Program-made: the position numbers and the translations under genes | Origin: Eubacteriales bacterium | Lineage (GTDB): Bacteria; Bacillota_A; Clostridia; Christensenellales; Aristaeellaceae | Direction: 5' to 3' | Assembly (NCBI GenBank): GCA_029974855.1 | Contig: JARKQO010000176.1 | Location: 1 to 59,721 of the forward strand | Length of the DNA stretch: 59,721 bases | Shown here: one piece after another, positions 33,981-42,536 of the stretch | Numbering within the stretch: the first letter of the stretch is position 1 | Layout of the letters: each line of letters starts with the position of its first letter | Notes under the pieces: model-generated | The model's input: the letters and a program-made list of their open reading frames with translations, nothing else | Database searches by the model: none | What the model was told of the DNA's origin: nothing

Positions 33981-35219
33981 TCAGGAGCCGATGGCCTCGT
34001 CCATCACGGCCTTTGCGTCGTCCAGGGCCGCCTGGGCATCGGGGTACATGCCCGCCAGGATGTTGCCCACGATCTCCTGGAACGCTTTGCGGGCAAGGCT
34101 GGGGTTGGCCCCTGCCAGCGGGATGGGGCGGGAATACTCCAGGGCGTTGACGAAGGCCTTGAGGTTTTGGTCCGGATAGACGTCCTCCCAAACGCTGGCG
34201 GCGGCGTTGGCGGCCGGGATGACCACCTCGACCTGCATCTCCTGGGCCTTGTCGCTTCCCAGGAAGCTGAGCAGCAGCCAGGTCTCCTCCAGGTGCGGGT
34301 TGGCGGTGGTGGTGGCGTAGCCGATGCCGTGGCCCGCGCTTCCCTTGCCGGCCTTGCCGCTGGGAACCTCCACAATGCCCAGGTTCTCGCCCAGGGCTTC
34401 CGCGTACTGGGAGATCATCCAGGAGCCGTCCATGGTCATGGCGGCGATCTGGGAGCTAAAGGAGGACATCACGTCCACCTCGGCCAGCTGCGCGCCGTTG
34501 AAGGCATAGCCGTTGTTCATCATATCCATCAGAATCTGCACCGCTTCCACGGCCTCGGGGGAATTGATCACGGTCTCCATGCCGTCCGCGCTGTAAATCT
34601 CGCCGCCGTTGCCCCAGATGAAATTGTACCAGGGGCGGTCGGAGGTGGAGTTGGTCCAGCCCTTGACGGTATCCGTGGTGACCAGCTTGGCGGTCTCGGC
34701 AAAGTCCGCGATGGTCCAATCCGACTGGGGATAGGCCACGCCCGCCGCGTCAAAGAGGGCCTTGTTGTAGAACACCGCGAAGGAGTCCGTATCCTTGGGC
34801 ACCGCGTAATGGCGGTCGTCCACGGTGTAGGCCGCGGTGATGCCGGCGTTTAAGGAGCCCAGGTCAAAGCTCTGGTCGGCGGCCATGAAGTCCGTGAGGT
34901 CCTGGACAAAGCCCATGGGGATGTACTCCCGGGAGAGGTTGAAATTCATCCAGAACACGCTGGGGGCGTCCGGGGTGCCGATGACGGACTGCATCTTGAT
35001 GTTATAATCCGTCACGCCGGCGATGGACGTGATCTCCACGGTGATCCAGGGGTATTCCGCCGTAAAGGCGTCGATCATCTTCTGGGTGGGGGGAACCTGC
35101 GCGTCATCCCATACCCACAGGGAAAGGGTCACAGGGGTTTTGTCCGCCTGGGCCGCCGCGCTGCCCAGCAGGCCCAGCGCCAGTACCAGGCACAGCGCTA
35201 CCGAGATGATTTTCTTCAT
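33981..35219 (-). CDS. Extracellular solute-binding protein, family 1 (sugar type)
   Basis: This 412-aa binding protein has a signal peptide (residues 1-24, ending GSAAAQA) without a lipobox cysteine, then VTLSLWVWDDAQ as is usual for MalE-like sugar binders. The DDRHYAVPKDTDSFAVFYNK segment is the family hinge signature. It is the first gene of an eight-gene operon with two permeases, an LVIVD protein, a flavoprotein, etfBA and a 2-hydroxyacid oxidase. The YesM/YesN-like system just upstream probably controls it. Confidence 0.93.
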   Translation of the reverse strand: MKKIISVALCLVLALGLLGSAAAQADKTPVTLSLWVWDDAQVPPTQKMIDAFTAEYPWITVEITSIAGVTDYNIKMQSVIGTPDAPSVFWMNFNLSREYIPMGFVQDLTDFMAADQSFDLGSLNAGITAAYTVDDRHYAVPKDTDSFAVFYNKALFDAAGVAYPQSDWTIADFAETAKLVTTDTVKGWTNSTSDRPWYNFIWGNGGEIYSADGMETVINSPEAVEAVQILMDMMNNGYAFNGAQLAEVDVMSSFSSQIAAMTMDGSWMISQYAEALGENLGIVEVPSGKAGKGSAGHGIGYATTTANPHLEETWLLLSFLGSDKAQEMQVEVVIPAANAAASVWEDVYPDQNLKAFVNALEYSRPIPLAGANPSLARKAFQEIVGNILAGMYPDAQAALDDAKAVMDEAIGS

Positions 35220-35264
35220 GGTGATCCTCCTTCAATTCTGTTCCCTTTGTGGCTTTCCACATGC

Positions 35265-35281
35265 GGCCCGGCGCCCGGGCC
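35265..35281 (-). other. GC-rich hairpin in the leader of the sugar transporter operon
   Basis: GGCCCGG/CCGGGCC with a 3-nt loop lies between the sensor kinase stop (35386) and the binding-protein start (35219). No convincing -35/-10 pair was found here; the promoter may depend on the response regulator. Confidence 0.35.
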
Positions 35282-35385
35282 TTGCTATGATGAATATGGT
35301 ACTGGTTTTGGCGCTGAAGCGAAACGTCCTCTATTTGCCTTTTCTGTGCTTTTTTTTGTATTTCATGCACAATTCTTTACCTTGT

Positions 35386-37221
35386 TCATTGGCTGGATAT
35401 GCCATCCCCGGTTTTCATGACCAATTCCGCGCACAGGCCCCCAAGGGAGGAGCGGGACAGGCGGATCCCGTAGCCGCTCCCATAGAGCACCTGAATCCTG
35501 CGGTTCACGTTGGCCATGCCGATGTGCCGGGTCCGCACAGGCTTGCTCTCCATGAACTGCTCCATCATTTCTTCCATGACCTCCTCCGGCAAGCCGCATC
35601 CATTGTCCTCCATGCGCACATGCAAATCCTGGCCGTTCAGGAAGGCGGAAATATGGATCGCCATACCCGCTTCCTTGTCCTTATGGGCCCCGTGCTGGAT
35701 GCTGTTTTCCAAAATGGGCTGCATGATCAGCTTGCTGACGCTGGCGTCCAGGGCCGCGTCCGGAATGCTCCAGGTCACTTGGATGGGCCTGTTCCTGCGA
35801 ATCTGCTGGATATCCAAATACTCCTCCGCGTATTCCAGCTCCTGGCGCAGGGTGGCGGTCATGCTGGAGGCGTCCAGGGCATATTTCAAGATTCTGCACA
35901 GCTTTTCAATCATCCGGGATTCCCCCGCGTCAAAGCCCCGGCTCCGCACGCTGGCCCAATAGATGGAATCCAGCGTGTTGAGCAAAAAGTGGGAGTTGAT
36001 TTGGGCATGGCCGTAGAGCATCTCGGCTTCGGAACGGAGCATTTTTTCCGACATCAGCGTGTTGCGGAGCTCGTTGATATCCATGGTATGGGAAAGAAGC
36101 TTTTCCGCTATGATCTGCAAATCCTCGGTATCCCGCATCTGTACGGTGAGGTTGGGCAGCCTCTCCGTGGTTTCGGTCCCTTGGTTTTCATCCAGGGCGT
36201 GGATGAGGCGCACGACTCCGGCAATGTACCTGCGGTACTGGTGGTGGCTGTACAGGTAAAAAAGCAGCATCAGCCCCAGCAGCACCATCAGCACCGAAAC
36301 AAAGCTGATCTGGATATTGTCCATAAAGCGGTTCATCTGCACATCCTCTTTGGCCAGGGCGATGGTCAGCCCCGTATCCTCCACATCCGCGATGTGCACC
36401 AGCTGCCCGTATTTTTGGAAAAAAACGGGCTTGGCCGCCTTGGCGTCCCCCTCCCGCAAGGTCTGGAGCAACTCCTGAAGCAGCCCCTCGTTTTGGGCGG
36501 CCTCATCCCTTTTCACCACCAAGGACGCCCCGGACTGCCGGTGATACAGCACGGCCGTTTCGCCGTAGCGCAAATCCGCCCGGATGATGTTGAGGATGGC
36601 GTCAAAATGGTAGTTCACCACAATGTATCCCCCCACCAGGCGCCCGTCGATCCAATCCACGGACTGCACGCGTGTATAGTGGGTGACGGCCTTGGTGCTC
36701 CGGGTATAGGACAGGGGAAGCTCCCTCCACTCGATCATCTTGGTCCCTGCCATGCCTCGGCAGGCGTCCATCCACTGGGTATCGTGCATGTCCATCTTGC
36801 GGACGGAGGCTCCGTTGGCGATGACATAGGGCGCCGCCGGGTCCTCCAGCATGACGTAGACAGACTGAATCAGGGGGTTGTACTTCACCCCCTTTTCAAT
36901 ATTGCCCCGGATATCGTTCAGGCTGCGCAGCAGCTCTTTGTTGGGGTAGTTTTGCAGCGCCCTTTCACTGCGGTAAAAGCCCGGCTCCAGCTTCACCATA
37001 TAGGCCGTGTCCGGCATGAGATAATACTCCCGCTGGTTGAAGACCCCCGCCACGGATACCACGGTTTCCTTGAGCTCCTCAGCTCCGATGCGCTGCTTTT
37101 CAAAGCTCATGTAAATGCGCAAAAAGCCGTAGGCCACGATCAGCAAAATCATGAGCACGACCAAAATCGTCCTCATCCACAGGAAGCTTTTGGCGGCTTT
37201 CGCCTTCTTGCCGTTAGTCAT
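35386..37221 (-). CDS. YesM-type sensor histidine kinase
   Basis: This 611-aa kinase has a transmembrane span near residues 16-35, an extracytoplasmic sensor domain, and a second span near residues 305-325. A LytS/YesM-type kinase domain follows. The phosphoacceptor region reads HAQINSHFLLNTLD, with Ser where most members have Pro (QINPHF), and the ATP-binding region shows LIMQPILENSIQHG and MEDNGCGLP. It overlaps the response regulator gene by 8 bp. Such pairs sense extracellular sugars and activate adjacent CUT1 transporters. Confidence 0.92.
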   Translation of the reverse strand: MTNGKKAKAAKSFLWMRTILVVLMILLIVAYGFLRIYMSFEKQRIGAEELKETVVSVAGVFNQREYYLMPDTAYMVKLEPGFYRSERALQNYPNKELLRSLNDIRGNIEKGVKYNPLIQSVYVMLEDPAAPYVIANGASVRKMDMHDTQWMDACRGMAGTKMIEWRELPLSYTRSTKAVTHYTRVQSVDWIDGRLVGGYIVVNYHFDAILNIIRADLRYGETAVLYHRQSGASLVVKRDEAAQNEGLLQELLQTLREGDAKAAKPVFFQKYGQLVHIADVEDTGLTIALAKEDVQMNRFMDNIQISFVSVLMVLLGLMLLFYLYSHHQYRRYIAGVVRLIHALDENQGTETTERLPNLTVQMRDTEDLQIIAEKLLSHTMDINELRNTLMSEKMLRSEAEMLYGHAQINSHFLLNTLDSIYWASVRSRGFDAGESRMIEKLCRILKYALDASSMTATLRQELEYAEEYLDIQQIRRNRPIQVTWSIPDAALDASVSKLIMQPILENSIQHGAHKDKEAGMAIHISAFLNGQDLHVRMEDNGCGLPEEVMEEMMEQFMESKPVRTRHIGMANVNRRIQVLYGSGYGIRLSRSSLGGLCAELVMKTGDGISSQ

Positions 37222-37975
37222 GTCCGTCTTCCGGTATGCGGATTTTGCTGAAGTCGTTGCGGTACTCGTTCGGGGTCACGCCGTAGTGCTTGCTGAAGGC
37301 CTGGGCAAAGCGGGCCGCGTTGGTATACCCCACCTGCTCCCCGATGGTATAGATGTTTTTCTGCCGCTCGTCCTGCAGCAGGCGGATGGCCTGCTTCATG
37401 CGGACCCGGGTGATATAGCTGGAGAGGTTCTCCCCGGTGTTTTTCTTGAAATAGCGGGACAGGTAGGACTGGTTCATATTGGTGTACTCCGCCACGGTGA
37501 CCAGGCTGGCGGTGCGGTAATTGGCCCGGACATAGTTTTTGATCCGGTCGATTTGCCTGTGGCTGATGCATTCCCCCTGGGGCGGGGGGCTGTCGTACTT
37601 CTTGCGCAGCAGCGCCGAAATCTCCACCAGCTTTTCCTTGATCTCCTGATAGGTGACGGGCTTGAGGAGGTAGTACTTCACACCGTATTCCATGGCCTTG
37701 CGGGCGTACTCAAAATCCTTGTAGCCGCTGACAAAGACCATGATCTCCTCCCGGTTCATCATGCAGAGCTTTTCCGCCATTTCCAGGCCGTTCATCACCG
37801 GCATCTTGATGTCGCAGAAAATCACGTCCACGGTGTTTTCCAGCAGATATTGGTAGGCGGCGTAGCCGTCATAAAACCGCTCCATCAGCTGAAACCCCGT
37901 CTCTTTCCAGGGGAAATAATTCGCCAGGTTGCTGCAAACGTCCACGTCATCATCAATGATAATCAAGCGGTACAT
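37214..37975 (-). CDS. YesN-type response regulator with AraC HTH
   Basis: This 253-aa protein has a receiver domain with IIDDDVD and phospho-Asp in FCDIKMPVMNG, and Lys in LLKP. The C-terminal AraC-type DNA-binding domain reads NMNQSYLSRYFKKNTGENLS and VGYTNAARFAQAFSKHYGVT. ATG 37975 follows GAGGAGGG. It forms a two-component system with the overlapping kinase and probably activates the sugar transporter operon. Confidence 0.93.
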   Translation of the reverse strand: MYRLIIIDDDVDVCSNLANYFPWKETGFQLMERFYDGYAAYQYLLENTVDVIFCDIKMPVMNGLEMAEKLCMMNREEIMVFVSGYKDFEYARKAMEYGVKYYLLKPVTYQEIKEKLVEISALLRKKYDSPPPQGECISHRQIDRIKNYVRANYRTASLVTVAEYTNMNQSYLSRYFKKNTGENLSSYITRVRMKQAIRLLQDERQKNIYTIGEQVGYTNAARFAQAFSKHYGVTPNEYRNDFSKIRIPEDGHD

Positions 37976-38063
37976 GCCAGCCCTCCTCAACCCTCCGCAA
38001 ACCCCCGTTGGTTATGCCATTATACCACGTGGGCATCCCGGCATACAGGCCCGGGGGCAGATG

Positions 38064-39320
38064 TTACGGTTCCTGTTCCTCTTCATACAGCATGGGCCAG
38101 TCCGCCGGGGGCGGCCCAAAGTCCGGCACCTCCAGTTGCGCGCCGCCCTTCATGGCGGATTCATGGGCCACGAGGCCGGGGATGTTGCCGCGGGCCGCGT
38201 ACCAGGCGTTACAGGGCGGCAGCTTCCCGGTGTGCACGGCCCTGAGGAAATCGTCCGTCAAGAACTGGTGCGTGCCCATGTGCCCGTTTTTCAGGGCGCG
38301 GTATTCCTCCGGCAGGCGGTGCACAGGCTGGATGGGCGCGGTGGAGGCGCTTGTCCAGTTGTTGTTGGCCACCAGCTCCATGTAGTTTGGCAGGTGCTTG
38401 TTTTTCGTCATTTCCGACGGGTTTACCAGATCGCTCACATCCAGGAGGGCCACGTCTTCCTTGTCCGGATACAGCTTCTTTTCCATCAAGTGCTGGGCGT
38501 TGGAATACTCATATCCGCCTTTGGTGCCGTAAAACGCGGAAATATAGGAGCTGGGCTTGTACAGCCCAATGCGCCGGAACTCGCTGACCCGGGCCATGCC
38601 CCCGTTGGCCAGCCTGCATAAGGACGCCACGTTGGAGAAGGGGTTGTCCCAGTAGTTGTTCCCCTCCCCGAAGATGCCGTCCTCCTCCTGGTCCCGGTAG
38701 CCATAGGCGGACAGGCTGGTGACATAGGAGCCGCTGGCAGAAACCGCCATGCCAAAGGAATGGGTGGGGTAGTACATGGGCGGGATCCCCGCCTCCTTGC
38801 GCCAATGCTCCCCCGCTGTATATTGGAAATCAAACCCGGCGATGTCGTGATAATACTGGCTGGCCAAATACACAAAACGGCCGAATTCCCCCGCCCTGTG
38901 CTTTTCCCGGCAGAAGCAGGCGCAGGGGAAGTAATAGCAGGTCTCTCCCATCATGTAGATTTTGCGGGTTTTCTCCACCATGCGGATGATCTTCTCGCAT
39001 TCCTCGATACTGGTGCCCATGGGCACGGCGGAGTATACGTTCTTCCCCGCCTCCAGGGCTTTCAGCGCCAGGCTGCCATGCAGGTGCCGCTGCACGAAGA
39101 TGGCGATGCTGTCCACCTGGTCGCTGGCCAGCATGTCCTCAAAGGAGTCCATCACCTCTACGCCGTATTCCCTGGCCAGGGCCCGGCTGCGCTCCGGTAT
39201 CAGGTCCGTGATGTACACCTGCCGGGTATAGGGATGCATTTTGAACAGGCCGATGAACTCCTTGGCAAACTGTCCCGCCCCCACAACCCCTACCCCTATG
39301 TGCCGCTGGTTGGAAGCCAT
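38064..39320 (-). CDS. Gfo/Idh/MocA-family oxidoreductase
   Basis: This 418-aa protein has an N-terminal Rossmann fold (IGVGVVGAGQFAKEFIG) and the DSIAIFVQRHLHGSLALKAL and EAGKNVYSAVPMG segments. The usual E-K-P of the active site is here replaced by AVPMG, so the common catalytic Lys is not in place. The C-terminal sheet domain is large. It follows kdgK by 43 bp and is probably part of the eda-kdgK operon, acting on a sugar or cyclitol with NAD(P)+. ATG 39320 follows GGAGGG. Confidence 0.85.
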   Translation of the reverse strand: MASNQRHIGVGVVGAGQFAKEFIGLFKMHPYTRQVYITDLIPERSRALAREYGVEVMDSFEDMLASDQVDSIAIFVQRHLHGSLALKALEAGKNVYSAVPMGTSIEECEKIIRMVEKTRKIYMMGETCYYFPCACFCREKHRAGEFGRFVYLASQYYHDIAGFDFQYTAGEHWRKEAGIPPMYYPTHSFGMAVSASGSYVTSLSAYGYRDQEEDGIFGEGNNYWDNPFSNVASLCRLANGGMARVSEFRRIGLYKPSSYISAFYGTKGGYEYSNAQHLMEKKLYPDKEDVALLDVSDLVNPSEMTKNKHLPNYMELVANNNWTSASTAPIQPVHRLPEEYRALKNGHMGTHQFLTDDFLRAVHTGKLPPCNAWYAARGNIPGLVAHESAMKGGAQLEVPDFGPPPADWPMLYEEEQEP

Positions 39321-39363
39321 GCCGTATCCCTCCGCTCTTTCGTCCTGATCCCCGCGCTCCCCG

Positions 39364-40386
39364 CTACCGCTGCACCCTGCCGGAGGCGTTTCCGCCCGCC
39401 AGCGCCAATACCTCCGCCTCGGACACCAAATTGAAGTCATGCTCAAGGGTCTGCTTCAGGCAGGAAGCGGCCACCGCGAACTCAATGGCCTCCTGGGGCT
39501 CCATGCCCTTCAGCAGGCTGTGGATCAGCCCGCCGCCAAAGCTGTCGCCGCCGCCCACCCGGTCTACGATCCTGATGAGGTAATTTTTGGAGAAATACGC
39601 CTTTCCGCCGCTCAAAAGCATCCCGGCCCAATGGTTTTCGCTGGCGCTGAGGGAGCCCCGCAGGGTAATGGCGACCTTTTGGAAGCCAAAGCGCTGGAGA
39701 AGCTGCTTTGCCACGTCCACGTAGCCTTCATGGTTCAGCTGCCCGCCTTGCACATCGGAGCCCTGGGCCTCGATCCCAAAGACATCCTTGGCGTCCTCCT
39801 CGTTGGCGATCAGCACGTCCACATAGGGCATCAGCCTTTCCATCCCCTGGCGGGCCTGCTCCCGGGTCCACAGCTTGGCGCGGTAATTCAGGTCGCAGCT
39901 GACAGTGACGCCTTTTTTCCCGCACTCCCGCAGCGCGTCCAAAGTGATGTCCGGCAGCTGGCCCCCCAGGGCCGGTGTGATCCCCGTCCAATGGAACCAA
40001 TCCGCGCCGGCCAGGATGGATGCCCAGTCAAACTCCTCCCGCTTTGCCAGGGCCACCGCCGAGTGGGCCCGGTCGTAGATGACCTTGCTGCCCCGCTGGG
40101 AAGCGCCCTTTTCCACATAATAGACCCCCAGCCTGGCGCCGCCCCGCAGCATCCAGGCGGTGTCCACCCCGTGCTTCCGCAGGGCGTTCACCGCGCATTG
40201 GCCGATTTCATGGGCCGGCACCTTGCTGCAAAACGCGGCCTCGTGCCCGTAGTTGGCCAAAGAAACCGCCACGTTGGCTTCGCCCCCGGCATAGCTGGCT
40301 TCCAACCTGTCCGCCTGCACAAATTTTAAATATCCCTCAGGGTTGAGCCTCATCATGATTTCCCCGAAGGTCACAATCCGCTTCAT
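39364..40386 (-). CDS. kdgK: 2-dehydro-3-deoxygluconokinase, PfkB family
   Basis: This 340-aa kinase phosphorylates 2-keto-3-deoxygluconate (KDG) to KDPG. The N-terminal PfkB signature is GGEANVAVSLANYG and the C-terminal one DRVGGGDSFGGG, with the catalytic Asp; the GGGDSF variant is common in KdgK. The start overlaps the eda stop by four bases, which supports the KDG assignment. Confidence 0.92.
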   Translation of the reverse strand: MKRIVTFGEIMMRLNPEGYLKFVQADRLEASYAGGEANVAVSLANYGHEAAFCSKVPAHEIGQCAVNALRKHGVDTAWMLRGGARLGVYYVEKGASQRGSKVIYDRAHSAVALAKREEFDWASILAGADWFHWTGITPALGGQLPDITLDALRECGKKGVTVSCDLNYRAKLWTREQARQGMERLMPYVDVLIANEEDAKDVFGIEAQGSDVQGGQLNHEGYVDVAKQLLQRFGFQKVAITLRGSLSASENHWAGMLLSGGKAYFSKNYLIRIVDRVGGGDSFGGGLIHSLLKGMEPQEAIEFAVAASCLKQTLEHDFNLVSEAEVLALAGGNASGRVQR

Positions 40387-41030
40387 ACCGCGTCCACCGC
40401 CTTTCTGTATTCCCGGGCCAGGGCCGTGATGTTTTCCCATTGCCCCTGGGCGATCCAGCCCTGATTCACCAGGTTGCCGCCCACCCCCAGGCCCACGCAG
40501 CCCGCGGACAGGAAATCCCCGGCGTTGCGCTCCGTAACGCCGCCCACCGCCATGAGGGGGATATGGGACAGGGGAGCCCGGATGGCTTTCAGGTAACCGG
40601 GGCCCAGCTGCCCCGCCGGAAACACCTTCACCGCGTCCGCGCCCGCGTCCCGGGCCGCTACGATCTCCGTGGGGGTCAGGGCCCCGGGAAAGCATGCGAG
40701 GCCGGCGGATTTCACCGCGCCGATGAGGCCGGGGTTTGTGTTGGGGGTGATGATATAGCGGGCCCCGGCGTCCCGGGCCAGCTTCAGCTGCTCCTGGGAC
40801 AGCACCGTTCCCGCGCCGGGCAAAACGCGCCCTTGCGTGTGAACCGACAGCCGGCGGATGGCCTGGGCCGTTTCAACCCAGGTCTCCGGCCTGGCCTGGT
40901 CAAAGGTCACCTCCACCAGGTCGATGCCCCCCGCCAACAGCGCCTCCGCCAGGTTTTGGATATGCTCCCCGGGCATTCCCCGTACGATGGCGATGATTTT
41001 GCTTTTCAAGACCCACTGCATGGTATCCAT
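40383..41030 (-). CDS. eda: KDPG/KHG aldolase
   Basis: This 215-aa class I aldolase splits KDPG into pyruvate and glyceraldehyde 3-phosphate. Motifs are IAIVRG, the catalytic Glu in EVTF, PGAGTVL, CFPGALTPTEI, the Schiff-base Lys in AVKVFPAGQLGPGY and MAVGGV. It is the first gene of the eda-kdgK-Gfo/Idh operon, behind the promoter at 41065-41094. Confidence 0.94.
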   Translation of the reverse strand: MDTMQWVLKSKIIAIVRGMPGEHIQNLAEALLAGGIDLVEVTFDQARPETWVETAQAIRRLSVHTQGRVLPGAGTVLSQEQLKLARDAGARYIITPNTNPGLIGAVKSAGLACFPGALTPTEIVAARDAGADAVKVFPAGQLGPGYLKAIRAPLSHIPLMAVGGVTERNAGDFLSAGCVGLGVGGNLVNQGWIAQGQWENITALAREYRKAVDAV

Positions 41031-41064
41031 ATGTCCGCCTCCCGCGCTTGTCCTGCTATGGTAC

Positions 41065-41094
41065 AGTATAGACGGCGGTTGTTTTTGCTGTCAA
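41065..41094 (-). promoter_or_regulatory. Sigma-A promoter of the eda-kdgK operon
   Basis: TTGACA (41094-41089) and TATACT (41070-41065) on the minus strand are 18 bp apart. The operator-like sequence at 41154 lies about 60 bp upstream of the -35 box. Confidence 0.75.
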
Positions 41095-41153
41095 AGGCAA
41101 AAGAAGGGCACAGGGCGCGGGAAAATCCGCCTTGTGCCCGGGGCCTGATGGTG

Positions 41154-41169
41154 GTATAATATATCATTT
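41154..41169. promoter_or_regulatory. Partial copy of the regulator palindrome
   Basis: GTATAATATATC repeats eleven bases of the 16-bp palindrome at 42398-42413. It is placed upstream of the eda promoter, as an activator site would be. The AT-rich core stands out in GC-rich DNA but could also be a stray -10-like sequence. Confidence 0.4.
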
Positions 41170-41214
41170 TATATTTTCATGCCGGGGCATCCCCCCTTGC
41201 GGGAAGCCTCCGCA

Positions 41215-42354
41215 TTACTCCTGAAGGGCAAAGGGGTTCCCCTCCCCAAGATGCTCCCGCACCAAGGCCTCAAACATCCCCCGGCGGGATACGTCCGCGT
41301 TGGCGAAAATCCGGTTGAGGCGGTAGCGCAGGGTGCTGGCGCTGATGAACAGGGAATCCGCGATCTGCTCGTAGCTGTCCCCTTGCATGATGCCCGCGAT
41401 GATGCGCATGTCGATCTCATCGCATTGGGAAATGCATTTTTCCAGCCGCACCAGCACAGAAATCGTGGGGTGCTCGTAAAAAAGGTCCTCCCGCAAGGCA
41501 GGCTGGTCGGGGACGCCCCCCGGCTGCAGCTGCTGCCCAGCCGTGCTTTCCCGCACCAAAATGCGGCTTGGCACCGTGATTTTCAGCGCGGCCTGGGGCC
41601 CGCCGCCGCTATCCATCAAAAAGCGCCACACCTGGAAGGCCTGCTCCCCAACGCAAAGCATGTCCATGGTCATGGAGGTCAAAGAAGGGCGGTAAAAGCG
41701 CCCCACGGAGGCATTGCCAAAGGAGGCCACGAACAGGTCCCGGGGGATCACCAGGCCCCGGCGTTTGCATTCGTTCATGAAGCAGATGGCGGTGATGTCG
41801 TTGGGACAGATTACGGTATCATACTGCCGGGCCTTGGGGAGGAACCCCGCAAAGCTCTCCTGAGGGTCCTTGTGCCATTGATAGACATCGCCGCCGGTCA
41901 AAAACCGCCCCCATGCGGCCACGGCGCTCATGGCGGCGTGGAGGCGGAAGGTGTCGTTGATGGAGTTTTCCCCAAAGCCCACCAAAGCGATGCTTTTCCT
42001 GCCGCAGCGATACAGATAGTTCACCAGCTGCTGGGTTTCCGTGCGGCGTGAGGGGGTGGCGCAGGATACGTCATGCCCGAATTGCTCCGAGTCCGTACCG
42101 GCCAGCACGGCGCGGCGGCCATGCTCCCGCAGAAGGGCAATGGTGCTTTGGATCAGGGGCATGCTGGCCCCGGTCACAATGACCACGGGGGGCATGGCGT
42201 CAAAATCCATGTCCCTGGGGTTTTCCTGGGAGATGAGCTCCATATGGGCGCAGCAACGGTTGGCCGCGCTCCGTATCCCTTGCAAAATACGCATGTATTG
42301 GGTGGAGGAGGCGGATTTTTCCTCATAAAACACCGGGATGGTTTGCCCGCGCAT
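41215..42354 (-). CDS. Transcriptional regulator: LacI-type sensor domain with C-terminal LuxR-type HTH
   Basis: This 379-aa protein lacks the N-terminal HTH of LacI proteins. Residues about 5-280 form a periplasmic-binding-like sensor (VVIVTGASMPLIQSTIALLR, RRAVLAGTDSEQFGHDV, AICFMNECKRRGLVIPRDLF, SFGNASVGRFYRPSLTSM). A GerE/LuxR-like HTH closes the protein (IIAGIMQGDSYEQIADSLF, SASTLRYRLNRIFANADVSR). The domain order is the reverse of LacI and suggests activation by sugar or sugar-acid binding. It lies between the eda operon and the divergent nine-gene operon and probably controls both. Confidence 0.8.
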   Translation of the reverse strand: MRGQTIPVFYEEKSASSTQYMRILQGIRSAANRCCAHMELISQENPRDMDFDAMPPVVIVTGASMPLIQSTIALLREHGRRAVLAGTDSEQFGHDVSCATPSRRTETQQLVNYLYRCGRKSIALVGFGENSINDTFRLHAAMSAVAAWGRFLTGGDVYQWHKDPQESFAGFLPKARQYDTVICPNDITAICFMNECKRRGLVIPRDLFVASFGNASVGRFYRPSLTSMTMDMLCVGEQAFQVWRFLMDSGGGPQAALKITVPSRILVRESTAGQQLQPGGVPDQPALREDLFYEHPTISVLVRLEKCISQCDEIDMRIIAGIMQGDSYEQIADSLFISASTLRYRLNRIFANADVSRRGMFEALVREHLGEGNPFALQE

Positions 42355-42397
42355 GAAAGCTGCTCTCCCATCGCCTCTTTGATCACTACCAAAGTGA

Positions 42398-42413
42398 GTA
42401 TAATATATTATAC
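42398..42413. promoter_or_regulatory. Perfect 16-bp palindrome upstream of the LacI/LuxR-type regulator
   Basis: GTATAATATATTATAC is its own reverse complement and lies in the divergent region between the regulator and the nine-gene operon. It includes a TATAAT that may be the regulator's own -10 box, so autoregulation is plausible. A partial copy is at 41154. Confidence 0.5.
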
Positions 42414-42470
42414 CATGCGCACGCGGAATGCAAGACGAAAAGTTGGACGGGGCCGTGGGCTTTTTTCACG

Positions 42471-42499
42471 TTGAGGCGGCCCCGGGTTTTTCCTAGAAT
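42471..42499 (+). promoter_or_regulatory. Promoter of the nine-gene operon
   Basis: TTGAGG (42471-42476) and TAGAAT (42494-42499) are 17 bp apart, 37 bp upstream of the first start codon. The boxes are weaker than others in the window, in line with activator dependence. Confidence 0.55.
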
Positions 42500-42536
42500 A
42501 ACAACCATAGTCATCGTGATGGGCGGGGGTTGTAAA

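Noticed and set aside
35220..35385. Promoter of the CUT1 operon
   Set aside because: No -35/-10 pair of reasonable quality was found, so none is reported.
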